Below, piece by piece: positions 1 through 9,402 of a stretch of 37,900 nucleotides of DNA. The notes below the pieces were generated by a model, which did no database searches, was not told the origin of the DNA, and worked only from the letters and a program-made list of their open reading frames with translations. Both the position numbers and the translations under genes were made by a program. The first letter of the stretch is position 1. Every line of letters starts with the position of its first letter. The stretch spans positions 1 to 37,900 of the forward strand of contig JAECRA010000041.1 of NCBI GenBank assembly GCA_015999985.1, read 5' to 3'. The DNA comes from Comamonadaceae bacterium (lineage in GTDB: Bacteria; Pseudomonadota; Gammaproteobacteria; Burkholderiales; Burkholderiaceae_C).

Positions 1-52
1 TGTCCTCGCTGGGGCCTTTTCTCGCTATCGGCGCTCCAAGTCCGACAGCCTC

Positions 53-1075
53 CTAGATCAGTTTGACCAGTTGTTTCCCGAAGTTCTTTCCTTTGAGCAA
101 GCCAAGGAAAGCCTCAGGGGCGGCATCCAGACCCTGAGCCACGGTTTCGCGGGGTTTGAGCTTGCCCTGTGCTACCAGTGTGCCGAGCTCTTGCAAGGCT
201 TGCGGCCATACATTCATGTGTTCGCTGACGATGAAGCCTTCAATCTTCAAACGATTGATCAGGATGAGCGAGGGGTTTTGCAGCGGCAAGGGTTGACCGT
301 CGTAGCCTGCAATCATTCCGCAAACGGCAATCCGGGCGAACGCATTCGTGCGCAGCAGCACGGCATCGAGAATGTAGCCGCCCACATTTTCAAAGTAGCC
401 GTCAATCCCATCCGGACAGGCTTGCTTCAAAGCCTTGGACAAAGTTTTGACATCTGGATGGGTGCGGTAATCAATACACTCGTCGAAATGCAGTTCTTCG
501 ACTGCGTACTTGCATTTCTCAGGGCCACCTGCAATCCCGACCACCCTGCAACCGCGAGCCTTGGCCAACGCGGCGTATGAACTTCCCACCGCTCCCGTGG
601 CTGCGCTCACCACCACGGTTTCCCCGCTCTTGGGTGCAATGATTTCATTCAAGCCATACCACGCCGTGACCCCCGGCATACCAACCGCACCCAGGTAGAA
701 GGACAGCGGGACATGCGTCGTGTCGACTTTGCGCAAGAGGCCTGGTTGGGAGGCGTCAACGGCGCTGTATTCCTGCCAACCGCCCATGCCAGCCACTTTG
801 TCGCCGGCCGCGAACTTAGGGTGCCGCGATTCGACGACCTCACCTACCGTACCGCCGATCATCACCTCGCCCAAGGGCTGGGGCGCAGAGTAGCTCTTGC
901 TCTCGCTCATCCGGCCACGCATGTAGGGGTCCAGGCTCAGGTAATGATGGCGTACCAAAACATGGCCGTCTTGAAGTGCCGGCGTCTCGCTGGTCACCAG
1001 CTTGAAATTGCTGGTGGTTGCTTCGCCCTCTGGGCGGTTATCTAGAAGAATCTGACGATTTGTAGGCATGGTCAT
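53..1075 (-). CDS. NADP-dependent oxidoreductase, MDR superfamily (CurA/PTGR-like)
   Basis: A 340-aa zinc-independent medium-chain reductase of the type that reduces the double bond of alpha,beta-unsaturated carbonyl compounds with NADPH in the cytoplasm. The N-terminal substrate domain has the family signature LDPYMRGRM near residue 50 and GGTVGEVVES near residue 75. The Rossmann nucleotide-binding turn AATGAVGSS lies near residue 158. The cysteine and histidine ligands of zinc alcohol dehydrogenases are not evident. It is the last gene of the minus-strand acyl-CoA operon, 63 nt after the thioesterase gene. A second ATG at 1069 has GGA about 7 nt upstream and may be the true start, giving MPTNRQ. 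Family assignment is firm; the physiological substrate is unknown. Confidence 0.9.
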   Translation of the reverse strand: MTMPTNRQILLDNRPEGEATTSNFKLVTSETPALQDGHVLVRHHYLSLDPYMRGRMSESKSYSAPQPLGEVMIGGTVGEVVESRHPKFAAGDKVAGMGGWQEYSAVDASQPGLLRKVDTTHVPLSFYLGAVGMPGVTAWYGLNEIIAPKSGETVVVSAATGAVGSSYAALAKARGCRVVGIAGGPEKCKYAVEELHFDECIDYRTHPDVKTLSKALKQACPDGIDGYFENVGGYILDAVLLRTNAFARIAVCGMIAGYDGQPLPLQNPSLILINRLKIEGFIVSEHMNVWPQALQELGTLVAQGKLKPRETVAQGLDAAPEAFLGLLKGKNFGKQLVKLI

Positions 1076-1138
1076 TCCATTGCGAATTAGTTAAGAACAG
1101 GGCGTGGTGTAGGGGATGCCCAAAAGCGGTCACAGCGG

Positions 1139-1552
1139 TCAAGCTATAGGCGCTTGCGGTACGAACTTGAAAGTTCCATTGGCCGTTGCGCACAATTGGC
1201 CATCGGCATCGTGGATAGTGGCCTCAACAAATGCCATGTTGCGGGTTCTATGTAACAGTTTTCCTGATCCCACCAGTGGCTCGCCTTGCTTGGAAGCCCC
1301 TGCCGGGCGCATGAAGCTTGTCTTCATTTCGATGGTAATGACTCCCATATCCTGCGTTCCGCTACTGCGGGCCGCCATGACCATGGTCACATCCATCAAA
1401 GTCATCAGCGCCCCGCCGTGAGCGACTCCAAATGAATTGCAGTGTTCCGGCTTGGGCAAGTAGTGCAACCTGGACTCACCGGCTTCGTAGACTTCAAGCG
1501 TAAAGCCTAAGTGATGCACGAACGGGATGTGGTTACCAAATTCAAGACTCAC
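1139..1552 (-). CDS. PaaI-family hotdog thioesterase
   Basis: A 137-aa single hotdog-fold protein expected to hydrolyse acyl-CoA thioesters in the cytoplasm. The helix-start motif NSFGVAHGGALMTLMD near residues 39-54 is the usual PaaI/YbgC-like active-site segment (HGG followed by an acidic residue). The start codon is GTG, supported by GAGG about 8 nt upstream on the minus strand. It lies 45 nt after the SDR gene and 63 nt before the MDR reductase gene, so co-transcription with the beta-oxidation genes is likely. A role in relieving CoA sequestration or releasing dead-end acyl-CoAs is inference. Confidence 0.88.
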   Translation of the reverse strand: MSLEFGNHIPFVHHLGFTLEVYEAGESRLHYLPKPEHCNSFGVAHGGALMTLMDVTMVMAARSSGTQDMGVITIEMKTSFMRPAGASKQGEPLVGSGKLLHRTRNMAFVEATIHDADGQLCATANGTFKFVPQAPIA

Positions 1553-1597
1553 GGTCCAACCTCATTCAATTAGAAACACCGGATACAAGTGCCTTGA

Positions 1598-2389
1598 TCA
1601 TCCTCCGGTGACCACGCTGACGCCGCCATCGACGGCCAACCACTGCCCCGTGATGTGCTTGCCGGCGTCGCTGGCATACAGCAGGGTCAGGCCCTTCAAG
1701 TCTTCGTCATCGCCAAGACGGCCCAGAGGTGCATGGGAAGCAAGTTCCTCCTCACCCATAGACTCCAAAGTACCACGGGTCATTTTGCTGGGGAAAAATC
1801 CGGGGCAGATCGCATTCACGGTGATGCCGTAGCGCCCCCACTCGCAAGCAAGTGCGCGCGTGAAGTTCACGACGGCCCCCTTGCTGGTGTTGTAGGCAAT
1901 CGTGCGCATTTCGGGTGGATTGCCCCCGAGGCCCGCAATGCTGGCAATGTTAATGATTCGGCCCGTTTTGCGCGCAATCATGCTGCGCTTGGCCACTTGC
2001 TGGCTCAAGATAAAGTAGCCGCGGACGTTGAGGTTCATTACCTTGTCCCACGCATCCACTGGATGGTCTTCAGCCGGTGCGCCCCATGCCGCCCCCGCAT
2101 TGTTGACCAGAATGTCGATGTCTCCCATGCGCTGAAGGGTTTCATCCACCAAGCGCCCTATGTCTGCTTCGTCCGCGCAATTGGCGGCGACCCAGCGCGC
2201 GTCAATGCCAGCGCGCTGCAGTTCTGCTGCAGCTTCCTCAAGGTCACTCTCTTTGCGTGAGCTCAGCATGATGCGGGCACCCGCCTCCCCCAGGGCATAG
2301 GCCATTTGCAGTCCCAAGCCGCGAGAAGCGCCTGTCACGATGGCTGTTTTACCCTTGAGATCGAAAAGTTGCTGGATGGTACGAGTCAT
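1598..2389 (-). CDS. SDR-family NAD(P)-dependent oxidoreductase
   Basis: A 263-aa classical short-chain dehydrogenase/reductase. The cofactor turn TGASRGLGLQ is near residue 19, the NNAG motif near residue 96, and the catalytic triad is seen as S150, Y166 and K170 (YNTSK). The C-terminal segment VDGGVSVVTGG is typical. Length matches the family. It sits between the acyl-CoA dehydrogenase and thioesterase genes in the same orientation, suggesting it acts on a hydroxyacyl or oxoacyl intermediate. The sequence alone does not separate a 3-hydroxyacyl-CoA dehydrogenase from a general alcohol dehydrogenase. Confidence 0.9.
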   Translation of the reverse strand: MTRTIQQLFDLKGKTAIVTGASRGLGLQMAYALGEAGARIMLSSRKESDLEEAAAELQRAGIDARWVAANCADEADIGRLVDETLQRMGDIDILVNNAGAAWGAPAEDHPVDAWDKVMNLNVRGYFILSQQVAKRSMIARKTGRIINIASIAGLGGNPPEMRTIAYNTSKGAVVNFTRALACEWGRYGITVNAICPGFFPSKMTRGTLESMGEEELASHAPLGRLGDDEDLKGLTLLYASDAGKHITGQWLAVDGGVSVVTGG

Positions 2390-2477
2390 GAGCGTAGATG
2401 TTGAAGTTGTGCGTGGAGGGTTTAAGGTGCGCAGTGCGCGGTGTGCAGAATGAAAAGAGACTTGGATGCTGGAATCT

Positions 2478-4313
2478 TTAAAAAAGCTGCTCTGGCATTT
2501 CAGCGCAGGTCATATCGCGGGATTCCACTACGCGCAGCCAGGCGTCAAGCTTAGGCAACTCATAGCGGTAGAAATAGTTCATGGAGGGAATGCAGCCTCG
2601 AGAAGCCTCGCTTGCCTGCAATTCGTCGTTTGAAGCGGTCTGCGCCAGATCGAGCCACACCCAAGCCAACACCATATGACCGAATGCCTGCATGTAGGGA
2701 ACAGCGTTCGCCAAAGCTTCTGCCGGTTGACCAGTGGCCCACGCGGTTTTGGTGGCCGCGCCCACACGTGCAAGCGCCTGTGCGAGAGCGTTGGCATAGA
2801 CAGCAAGTTCAGGCTGCTGCAGCGCCTTTTCGATTGTGCTGTTAATGCGCGCAGCCAGCAGCTTCAAGCCGCGTCCGCCCTCCATCAGCACCTTTCGACC
2901 CAGCAAGTCCATCGCTTGTATGCCGTGGGTACCTTCATGAATCATGTTGAGCCGGTTGTCGCGCCAGTATTGCTCAACGGGAAAGTCGCGCGTGTAGCCA
3001 TAGCCACCGTGAATCTGGATGGCAAGCGAATTAGCCTCCAGGCAGTTCTCACTAGGCCAGCTTTTGGCAATGGGCGTTAGAACCTCCAGCAGCAGCCGAG
3101 CTTCATCAGCTGCCTCCGACGGACCCGTGTGCTGCTCGTCAACCAGGCGTGCGCAATACAGCAATAAGGCGAGCGAGCCTTCGCAGTAAGCTTTTTGTGT
3201 CAAGAGCATGCGTTTGATATCGGCATGCTCGATCAGCCGAACCGGTGCCTGGTTCGCATCCTTACCGCCTGCACCAACGGGCCGCCCTTGAGTTCGTGTA
3301 CGCGCATAGTCCAACGAGGCCTCGTACCCCGCCAAGCCCAGCATGGTGGCCGCCATGCCAATGGCGATGCGCGCCTCGTTCATCATGTGAAACATACACT
3401 TCAGGCCCTGCCCTGGCTGGCCCACCAGATACCCAATGGCGCCCGGTTTCCCAGCGACCGGAAACTTGCCTTCGCCAAAATTGAGCAATGTATTGGTGGT
3501 GCCTCTCCAGCCCAGTTTGTGGTTGAGGCCCGCCAGTGCGACGTCATTTCGAACGCCTGTCAGTTGACCGTTGGTATCCACCAGTTTCTTGGGCACCAGA
3601 AACAGTGAAATGCCCTTGACGCCAGGTACCAGCTTGCCGTCTGGGCCCGGAATTTTGGCCAGCACAAGGTGCACGATGTTTTCGGCAAGTTCGTGTTCAC
3701 CGCCGGAAATCCACATCTTGTTGCCGCGCAGACGGTACCGTGGACCCAGCGGATCGCCCTCCTCCTCAAGCTCTGCGCGCGTGGCCACATCGCTCAAGCT
3801 GGAGCCCGCCTGAGGTTCACTGAGGCACATGGTGCCAGTCCAGCGCCCGTTGAATTCGTTGGCAGCAAACACCTGTTTCTGCAACGGGGTGCCATAGGCC
3901 ATCAGCAAATTGGCATTGCCCACCGTCAACAGGTTGGCACCGATGCTGATCGAAGCTTTGCCGAAGAACGCATTGGCAGCGGCTTCCACGAGATAAGGCA
4001 GCTGCATGCCGCCGTGCTCATAGTCCTGCGCGGCGGCCAACATGCCGCTTTCGGCGTAGGCGATGCGCGCGTCATAGGTAGCCTGGGGCAGCACCACATG
4101 CAGATTGCCGTCTGGCTGCTGTTCGGTTCGCGGCTCCTCAGAATCGATCAATCGATTAAAAGGAGCGTACTTGTCGCGAGCGATGCGTTCACAGGTGTCC
4201 ATGACTGCATCGAAGGTCTCACGGGAGTGTTCGGCAAAACGCGGGCGCTCAATCAGCGCCGGCGCATCGAGCCAGTCATACAGCAGAAAGTCGAGGGTGT
4301 TGCGCAGGCTCAT
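2478..4313 (-). CDS. Acyl-CoA dehydrogenase, long (about 600 aa) C-terminal-domain type
   Basis: A 611-aa FAD-dependent acyl-CoA dehydrogenase that would introduce the trans-2 double bond in the first step of beta-oxidation. The FAD/substrate signature MCLSEPQAGSSLSD is near residue 160, and the C-terminal flavin segment GGYGYTRDFPVEQYWRDNRL leads to the catalytic base E460 in IHEGTHGIQ. It is about 200 residues longer than the classical 380-aa enzymes because of N- and C-terminal extensions; this is the usual architecture of the proteobacterial acyl-CoA dehydrogenases with a dedicated C-terminal domain. It follows the thiolase gene after a 64-nt gap that contains a strong hairpin. Chain-length preference cannot be read from the sequence. 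Confidence 0.93.
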   Translation of the reverse strand: MSLRNTLDFLLYDWLDAPALIERPRFAEHSRETFDAVMDTCERIARDKYAPFNRLIDSEEPRTEQQPDGNLHVVLPQATYDARIAYAESGMLAAAQDYEHGGMQLPYLVEAAANAFFGKASISIGANLLTVGNANLLMAYGTPLQKQVFAANEFNGRWTGTMCLSEPQAGSSLSDVATRAELEEEGDPLGPRYRLRGNKMWISGGEHELAENIVHLVLAKIPGPDGKLVPGVKGISLFLVPKKLVDTNGQLTGVRNDVALAGLNHKLGWRGTTNTLLNFGEGKFPVAGKPGAIGYLVGQPGQGLKCMFHMMNEARIAIGMAATMLGLAGYEASLDYARTRTQGRPVGAGGKDANQAPVRLIEHADIKRMLLTQKAYCEGSLALLLYCARLVDEQHTGPSEAADEARLLLEVLTPIAKSWPSENCLEANSLAIQIHGGYGYTRDFPVEQYWRDNRLNMIHEGTHGIQAMDLLGRKVLMEGGRGLKLLAARINSTIEKALQQPELAVYANALAQALARVGAATKTAWATGQPAEALANAVPYMQAFGHMVLAWVWLDLAQTASNDELQASEASRGCIPSMNYFYRYELPKLDAWLRVVESRDMTCAEMPEQLF

Positions 4314-4336
4314 GGGGGTTTGGAAACAGCATTGGC

Positions 4337-4361
4337 GTTATCACCCCCGTGGGGTGATAAC
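4337..4361. other. Perfect 11-bp inverted repeat between thiolase and acyl-CoA dehydrogenase genes
   Basis: Arms GTTATCACCCC (4337-4347) and its exact complement (4351-4361) flank a 3-nt loop CGT. The repeat fills much of the 64-nt gap within the operon. There is no T-tract on either side, so it is not a standard intrinsic terminator. It may be an RNA processing or stabilising hairpin, an attenuator, or a protein-binding palindrome. The structure is read directly; the function is not known. Confidence 0.6.
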
Positions 4362-4377
4362 AGCAGAGAGGGGAAAC

Positions 4378-5553
4378 TCAGAGGACTTCGAAAACGCCTG
4401 CAGCACCCATACCGCCGCCAATGCACATCGTCACGCAGACTCGCTTGGCGCCACGGCGTTTGCCTTCAATCAACGCATGTCCAGTCAGGCGCTGCCCGCT
4501 CACGCCGTAAGGGTGGCCTACTGCAATGGCACCGCCGTTCACGTTCAAGAGGTCGGCAGGAATGCCCAGTTTGTCGCGGCAATAAAGCACCTGCACGGCG
4601 AAAGCTTCGTTAAGCTCCCACAGGTCGATGTCGCTGACTTTCAGGCCGAGTCTGCTCAAGACTTTAGGTACGGCAAACACCGGGCCAATGCCCATTTCAT
4701 CAGGTTCGCACCCGGCGACGGCAAAACCAAGGAAGCGGCCAAGCGGCTTGAGGCCCCTCTTGCTCGCCAGGCTTTCATCCATGACTACGCAGGCACCTGC
4801 TCCATCCGAGAACTGACTGGCATTACCGGCGGTAATCAACCCACCGGGGATGGCGGAGCGGATTCCACTGATGCCTTCTTTGGTGGTTCCTTCGCGGATT
4901 CCTTCATCCTTCGAGACAGTGACTTCTTTGGTGCGCAGGCCCATGACAGGATCAGCCACGCCAGCCGTCACAGTAATGGGGGCTATTTCGTCAGTGAACT
5001 TACCGGCCGCAAGTGCTGCGCTCGCTTTTTGCTGGCTGGCCGCACCGTATTCGTCCATGGCGTCCCGCCCAATACCGTAGCGCTTGGCTACCTGCTCAGC
5101 GGTCTGGAGCATGTTCCAGTAAATCTCGGGCTTGATACGTTCAAGAGCCGGGTCTTTGATCATGTGCAGGTTCATCTCCTGCTGCACGCAAGAAATGCTT
5201 TCCACCCCACCAGCTACATACACCGAACCCTCGCCCGCAATAATGCGCTGCGCCGCCAGAGCAATGGTTTGCAAGCCTGAAGAACAGAAGCGGTTGACGG
5301 TCAATCCAGAAACGGAAATGGGACAACCGGCCATCAATGCAATCTGGCGTGCAATGTTGGAGCCCGTGGCCCCCTCGGGGTTGGCGCAGCCCATGATGAC
5401 GTCTTCGACTTCGCCGGCTTCTATGCCCGCGCGTCCAATGGCATGCTGCACCGCATGGCCCCCCAAGGTTGCGCCATGGGTCATGTTGAAACCGCCTTTC
5501 CAGCTCTTGGCGAGTGGAGTGCGTGCAGTGGAGACTATGACGGCTTGACTCAT
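4378..5553 (-). CDS. Acetyl-CoA C-acyltransferase (thiolase)
   Basis: A 391-aa thiolase that cleaves 3-ketoacyl-CoA with CoA to acetyl-CoA and a shortened acyl-CoA. The acyl-accepting cysteine is C90 in [10 protein letters not shown]. The C-terminal active-site segments are [16 protein letters not shown] and [19 protein letters not shown]. Length is standard for the family. It begins 29 nt after the M20 gene stop and pairs functionally with the FadB-type protein encoded two genes upstream. In the sequence it reads as degradative (FadA-like) rather than a biosynthetic acetoacetyl-CoA thiolase, because of its operon partners; the fold alone does not prove this. Confidence 0.93.
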   Translation of the reverse strand: MSQAVIVSTARTPLAKSWKGGFNMTHGATLGGHAVQHAIGRAGIEAGEVEDVIMGCANPEGATGSNIARQIALMAGCPISVSGLTVNRFCSSGLQTIALAAQRIIAGEGSVYVAGGVESISCVQQEMNLHMIKDPALERIKPEIYWNMLQTAEQVAKRYGIGRDAMDEYGAASQQKASAALAAGKFTDEIAPITVTAGVADPVMGLRTKEVTVSKDEGIREGTTKEGISGIRSAIPGGLITAGNASQFSDGAGACVVMDESLASKRGLKPLGRFLGFAVAGCEPDEMGIGPVFAVPKVLSRLGLKVSDIDLWELNEAFAVQVLYCRDKLGIPADLLNVNGGAIAVGHPYGVSGQRLTGHALIEGKRRGAKRVCVTMCIGGGMGAAGVFEVL

Positions 5554-5582
5554 ATGACGACCTTTCTGATGAATACCTGAAA

Positions 5583-7076
5583 CTAAGGATTGGCGCTGGC
5601 TGGCGCGGATGAGTTGCGCAGCAGCTGTACGTAAAAGCGGATCAACTCACCAAAATTAGCGACGCTCACGCGCTCATTGGTCCCGTGGAAACGCGACAGA
5701 TCTTCCGGCTTGGCGCGGACGGGGGAAAAACGATAGATATGCTGGCTGATTTCTGTGAAATGACGTGAGTCAGTGGCTGCAATCATCAGTCCTGGTGCGA
5801 CCAAGGTATCCGGAAAAAGCGACCTGAGTGTGCGGTTCAGCAATTGATAGGACGCCGATTCCGTCGGTGAGATAGGCGACGGTTCAGATGCACCCTTCAA
5901 CGTTTTCAGTTCGAATCGGCCCTCCGGCTGCGGACCAACGGCCTCGCGCACGTGCTGCAGAACGCTGTCTTGCGTGTCACCTGGCAATATACGGAAATTG
6001 ACCGTGGCCTTGGCTTCACCGGGTATCACGTTGTCTTTGTTGCCAGCTTCAAAAATAGTAGGCGCCGTGGTGGTTCTCAACATGGCATTCGTGCTGGCCG
6101 CGCCTTCGAGTTGACGCTGCACCAGTGGCCCGAACAACCAAAGGTTGGAAAGTGCCACGCGTGCGAAACCATCCATTTCCGGAGCTATGGTGTCGAACAT
6201 CTCTTGCGCCACGCCACGTATGTGAGCAGGCATCTGCTTGTCTTCGAGCTTGGCCAGGGTGGAACTCAACATACCAATAGCCCCTGTGCCCGCAGCCGGA
6301 GGCATCGAGGAATGCCCAGGCGTTCCGTGAGCATGCATTTCCACGGACAGATAGCCTTTTTCGGCAATGCCTATCAGTGCTGCGGGTTTACTGAATCCCT
6401 TGAGGATGCCCTCCGTGATGAGTAGCCCTTCGTCAAGTACAAAGTCGAGCTTGACGCCACGAGACGCCAACAACTGGGCCACTTTTTTGGCTCCCCGCAA
6501 TCCACCAACCTCTTCATCCGCGCCCATGGCGAGGTAAATCGTCTGGCGCGGCTGAAAGCCCTCCGCCAGCAGCATCTCCACGGCTTCCATCTGGCCAATC
6601 AGGTTGGCCTTGTTGTCCCAGGCGCCACGCCCCCACACAAAGCCCTCTTTGATCTCTCCGGCAAACGGACTGGCTTGCCACTGAGCTTCTGTACCGGGCG
6701 CAATGGGCACCACGTCCTGATGGGCCAATAGCAAAATGGGGGGCGCGGCAGGGTCGGTTCCCGGCCATGTATAGAGCAACGTGAGATCACCCACGACTTC
6801 TCGCTTGAGCGCCGCGTGTGCGCGGGGGTAGCTGGTTTGCAGGTGAGCGTGCAGACCGGTGAATTGGTCTGCATTGAGGTTGGCGTCTTCCAGGTTGGAG
6901 ACTGTCTTGAACCGAATGGCAGCCGCCAGCCGGGTAGTGGCCGCTTGGGTGTCAATGGCGAGCTCTGGAGCCGGTGGCACCCTCACCTGGCGCGAACCTT
7001 GGCGCCAGGTGTTCACGCCAATCGCCACAATCAATGTGGCGACCAACAGCAAGAGAGCAAATAAGGCTTTTTTCAC
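5583..7076 (-). CDS. M20-family metallohydrolase, membrane-anchored (PM20D1-like)
   Basis: A 497-aa M20 hydrolase with a GTG start 4 nt after the fadB-type stop codon, so the two are probably translationally coupled. Residues 4-21 form a hydrophobic signal anchor, placing the catalytic domain in the periplasm. Metal and catalytic residues are visible: H119 and D121 in [11 protein letters not shown]154 in GRGAWDNK, E188/E189 in GADEEVGG, D215 in VLDEG, H250 and H255 in the dimerisation-domain segment HGTPGHS, and H439 in TDSRHF. Length and motifs fit the carboxypeptidase S/PM20D1 branch, whose mammalian member makes and hydrolyses N-fatty-acyl amino acids. Placement inside a beta-oxidation operon fits release of fatty acids from N-acyl amino acids, which is inference; an ordinary peptidase is the alternative. 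Confidence 0.88.
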   Translation of the reverse strand: MKKALFALLLLVATLIVAIGVNTWRQGSRQVRVPPAPELAIDTQAATTRLAAAIRFKTVSNLEDANLNADQFTGLHAHLQTSYPRAHAALKREVVGDLTLLYTWPGTDPAAPPILLLAHQDVVPIAPGTEAQWQASPFAGEIKEGFVWGRGAWDNKANLIGQMEAVEMLLAEGFQPRQTIYLAMGADEEVGGLRGAKKVAQLLASRGVKLDFVLDEGLLITEGILKGFSKPAALIGIAEKGYLSVEMHAHGTPGHSSMPPAAGTGAIGMLSSTLAKLEDKQMPAHIRGVAQEMFDTIAPEMDGFARVALSNLWLFGPLVQRQLEGAASTNAMLRTTTAPTIFEAGNKDNVIPGEAKATVNFRILPGDTQDSVLQHVREAVGPQPEGRFELKTLKGASEPSPISPTESASYQLLNRTLRSLFPDTLVAPGLMIAATDSRHFTEISQHIYRFSPVRAKPEDLSRFHGTNERVSVANFGELIRFYVQLLRNSSAPASANP

Positions 7077-7080
7077 CGGC

Positions 7081-9195
7081 TTAACCGTTGAAAGTTTTGC
7101 CCTCTGTCACCAGTTTCTGCAGCAGAGGCGCCGGCTGCCAGAAAGTTGCGTCATCCATGGGATTACGAGCGAAACGCTTCATGCTTTCAGCGACGTTGAA
7201 AAGTCCCATTTGGTCCGCGTACTGCATGGGGCCGCCACGCCAGATCGGGAAACCATAGCCGGTGAGATAGACCACGTCGATGTCGCTGGCTTTGCTTGCA
7301 ATGCCGTCTTCAAGAATATGCGCGCCTTCGTTGACCAGCGAATACACCAGCCGCTGGACAATTTCCTCGTCCCCGATTTTGCGCGGGGTGATGCCGAGGT
7401 CCTTGCGGTGTTTTTCAATCATTTCGTTCACCGCGCTGGACGGAATGGCGTCGCGTTTGCCAGGCACATAGTCGTACCAGCCAGCACCGGTCTTTTGTCC
7501 GAAACGGCCCATTTCACACAACAGATCCGCAGTCTTGCTGTATTTCATATCCGGAGTTTCCTGGTACCGGCGCTTACGGATTGCCCAGCCAATGTCGTTG
7601 CCCGCCATATCACCCATGCGGAATGGCCCCATGGCAAATCCGAACTTTTCAACGGCCTTGTCCACTTGCGCAGGCGTGGCACCCTCCTCCAGCAGGAAAC
7701 CGGCCTGACGGCTGTACTGTTCGATCATGCGGTTACCGATGAAACCATCGCAAACACCGGAGACCACGGCAGTTTTCTTGATCTTCTTGGCGACAGCCAT
7801 CACTGTGGCCAGGACGTCTTTGGCGGTTTTCGCGCCGCGCACAACCTCCAACAGCTTCATGACATTGGCAGGGCTGAAGAAGTGCATGCCCACAACGTCT
7901 TGTGGCCGCTTGGTGAAGGCAGCAATCTTGTCTACGTCCAGGGTGGACGTGTTGGATGCCAGTACGGCACCAGGCTTCATGACTTCATCGAGCTTCTTGA
8001 ATACGGCTTCTTTCACGCTCAAATCTTCAAACACAGCCTCTATGACGAGATCGGCATTCTTGAGGTCGTCATAGTTCAGCGTGGTGCTCAGAAGAGCCAT
8101 GCGCTGTTCGTACTTGTCCTGCTTCAGCTTGCCTTTCTTGACCTGCGCCTCATAATTTTTGCGAATGATGGCAAGGCCACGGTCCAGTGCCTCTTGCTTC
8201 ATCTCGAGCATGATCACCGGAATGCCTGCGTTCAGGAAGTTCATTCCGATGCCGCCGCCCATGGTGCCCGCACCAATGATGCCCACGCTCTTGATTTCGC
8301 GTGGAGCGATGTCCGAGCCCACATCCGGGATCTTGGAAGCAGCACGCTCGGCCTGGAAGATATGACGAAGCGCTTTGCACTCTGGCGTCAACATGAGGTT
8401 CATGAAGGTTTCGCGCTCAAACGCCATACCATCTTCGAACTTGCGCTTGGTGCTGGCTTCCACGGCATCCACGCACTTGGCGGGTGCAGGGAAATTCTTC
8501 GCCATTCCATTGACCATATTGCGGGCAAATTGGAAGTAAGCGTCACCATTGGGATGCTTGCACGGCAGGTTGCGAACCAGAGGCAACGGCGATCCATTGG
8601 CGTGTTTAGCAGCAACCTTGTCTGCCAAGGCCAGGGCTTCATCCAATAGCGACTCAGCCGTCGTGGAGAGTTGATCGAACAGCTTTTGGCCGGGGAGGCC
8701 CGCCAACAATTCGCTGTTGACCGGATCACCCTTGACGATCATGTTCAACGCGGTTTCCACGCCCAGTACGCGCGGCAGGCGCTGCGTACCACCGGCACCG
8801 GGGATCAAGCCCAACTTGACCTCTGGCAACGCAATCTTCGCGCCTGGAGCTGCAATGCGGTAATGGGCACCGAGTGCCAACTCCAAACCACCGCCCATGG
8901 CGACACTGTGAACTGCAGCCACCACGGGTTTCGGCGAATTCTCAACGGCACGGATCACACTCAGCAAGATAGGTTCTTGCATGGCCTTGGGAGAATTGAA
9001 CTCCCGAATATCAGCGCCACCAGAAAAAGCCTTGCCAGCGCCTGTCAGCACAATGGCTTTGACAGCAGGATCGGCATTGGCCTTCTCAAGCCCGTTGACA
9101 ATGCCCACCCGCGTTTCAAAACCGAGACCATTGACGGGGGGGTTGTTCAAAGAAATAACGGCGACGTTGCCATGGAGCTTGTATTCAGCGGTCAT
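7081..9195 (-). CDS. Enoyl-CoA hydratase / 3-hydroxyacyl-CoA dehydrogenase (FadB/FadJ-type)
   Basis: A 704-aa bifunctional beta-oxidation enzyme. The N-terminal crotonase domain has the oxyanion-hole segments [11 protein letters not shown] (about residue 57) and [12 protein letters not shown] (about 98), with the likely catalytic glutamates E105 and E125. The NAD-binding motif GAGTMGGG near residue 310 begins the 3-hydroxyacyl-CoA dehydrogenase domain, followed by the [15 protein letters not shown] segment and the C-terminal dimerisation domains. It is the first gene of the minus-strand operon. AGGG lies about 6 nt before the ATG, and a palindromic operator-like site lies 23-36 nt upstream of the start. 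Function is clear from both domains; the FadB versus FadJ distinction is not resolved here. Confidence 0.95.
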   Translation of the reverse strand: MTAEYKLHGNVAVISLNNPPVNGLGFETRVGIVNGLEKANADPAVKAIVLTGAGKAFSGGADIREFNSPKAMQEPILLSVIRAVENSPKPVVAAVHSVAMGGGLELALGAHYRIAAPGAKIALPEVKLGLIPGAGGTQRLPRVLGVETALNMIVKGDPVNSELLAGLPGQKLFDQLSTTAESLLDEALALADKVAAKHANGSPLPLVRNLPCKHPNGDAYFQFARNMVNGMAKNFPAPAKCVDAVEASTKRKFEDGMAFERETFMNLMLTPECKALRHIFQAERAASKIPDVGSDIAPREIKSVGIIGAGTMGGGIGMNFLNAGIPVIMLEMKQEALDRGLAIIRKNYEAQVKKGKLKQDKYEQRMALLSTTLNYDDLKNADLVIEAVFEDLSVKEAVFKKLDEVMKPGAVLASNTSTLDVDKIAAFTKRPQDVVGMHFFSPANVMKLLEVVRGAKTAKDVLATVMAVAKKIKKTAVVSGVCDGFIGNRMIEQYSRQAGFLLEEGATPAQVDKAVEKFGFAMGPFRMGDMAGNDIGWAIRKRRYQETPDMKYSKTADLLCEMGRFGQKTGAGWYDYVPGKRDAIPSSAVNEMIEKHRKDLGITPRKIGDEEIVQRLVYSLVNEGAHILEDGIASKASDIDVVYLTGYGFPIWRGGPMQYADQMGLFNVAESMKRFARNPMDDATFWQPAPLLQKLVTEGKTFNG

Positions 9196-9214
9196 GCGGG
9201 CCCTAAAAAAAGAT

Positions 9215-9242
9215 AAAAGAACGATCGTTCTGTTTCATTGTA
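9215..9242 (-). promoter_or_regulatory. Probable operator and -10 element of the fad-type operon
   Basis: AGAACGATCGTTCT at 9218-9231 is a perfect 14-bp palindrome; allowing one mismatched pair it extends over 9215-9234. On the minus strand a TACAAT -10-like box occupies 9242-9237, so transcription would start inside the palindrome, a good position for a repressor. Short GC-centred palindromes of this form are typical TetR-family operators, and TetR-type regulators of fatty-acid degradation are known in betaproteobacteria. No -35 box of good quality was seen, and the regulator gene is not in the window. Confidence 0.55.
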
Positions 9243-9308
9243 GGAGTTGCATGTTGCAGCGCAATAGGGCTTGTCCCGAGCGCGACAAGTCAGAAGGTCA
9301 AGAAATCT

Positions 9309-9395
9309 ATGGTATGCGCCCGTTTACCGGAGCTTGAAGGATTAATCTACGACCATTGGCGCGCTTTGCTGGACGCCCTGGATGCGGGTGAATAA
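9309..9395 (+). CDS. Possible 28-aa small ORF
   Basis: An ATG-to-TAA reading frame encoding 28 residues that end in LLDALDAGE, with AAGG about 11 nt upstream. Its stop lies only 7 nt before the next downstream start (9403). The peptide is helical in character, acidic at the end, and shows none of the odd composition typical of chance frames. It could be a leader peptide or small protein coupled to the following gene. It matches no family I know, and 28 codons is short enough to arise by chance. Confidence 0.3.
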   Translation: MVCARLPELEGLIYDHWRALLDALDAGE

Positions 9396-9402
9396 TGAGG
9401 TC

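Noticed and set aside
4105-5280. Plus-strand open frame of 391 codons, the same length as the thiolase
   Set aside because: Antisense to the thiolase and acyl-CoA dehydrogenase genes; the equal length is a coincidence and no motif is present.
6859-8649. Plus-strand open frame of 596 codons
   Set aside because: It lies antisense to the well-supported FadB/FadJ-type gene and the start of the M20 gene, has no recognisable motif, and is explained by codon bias in the GC-rich real genes.
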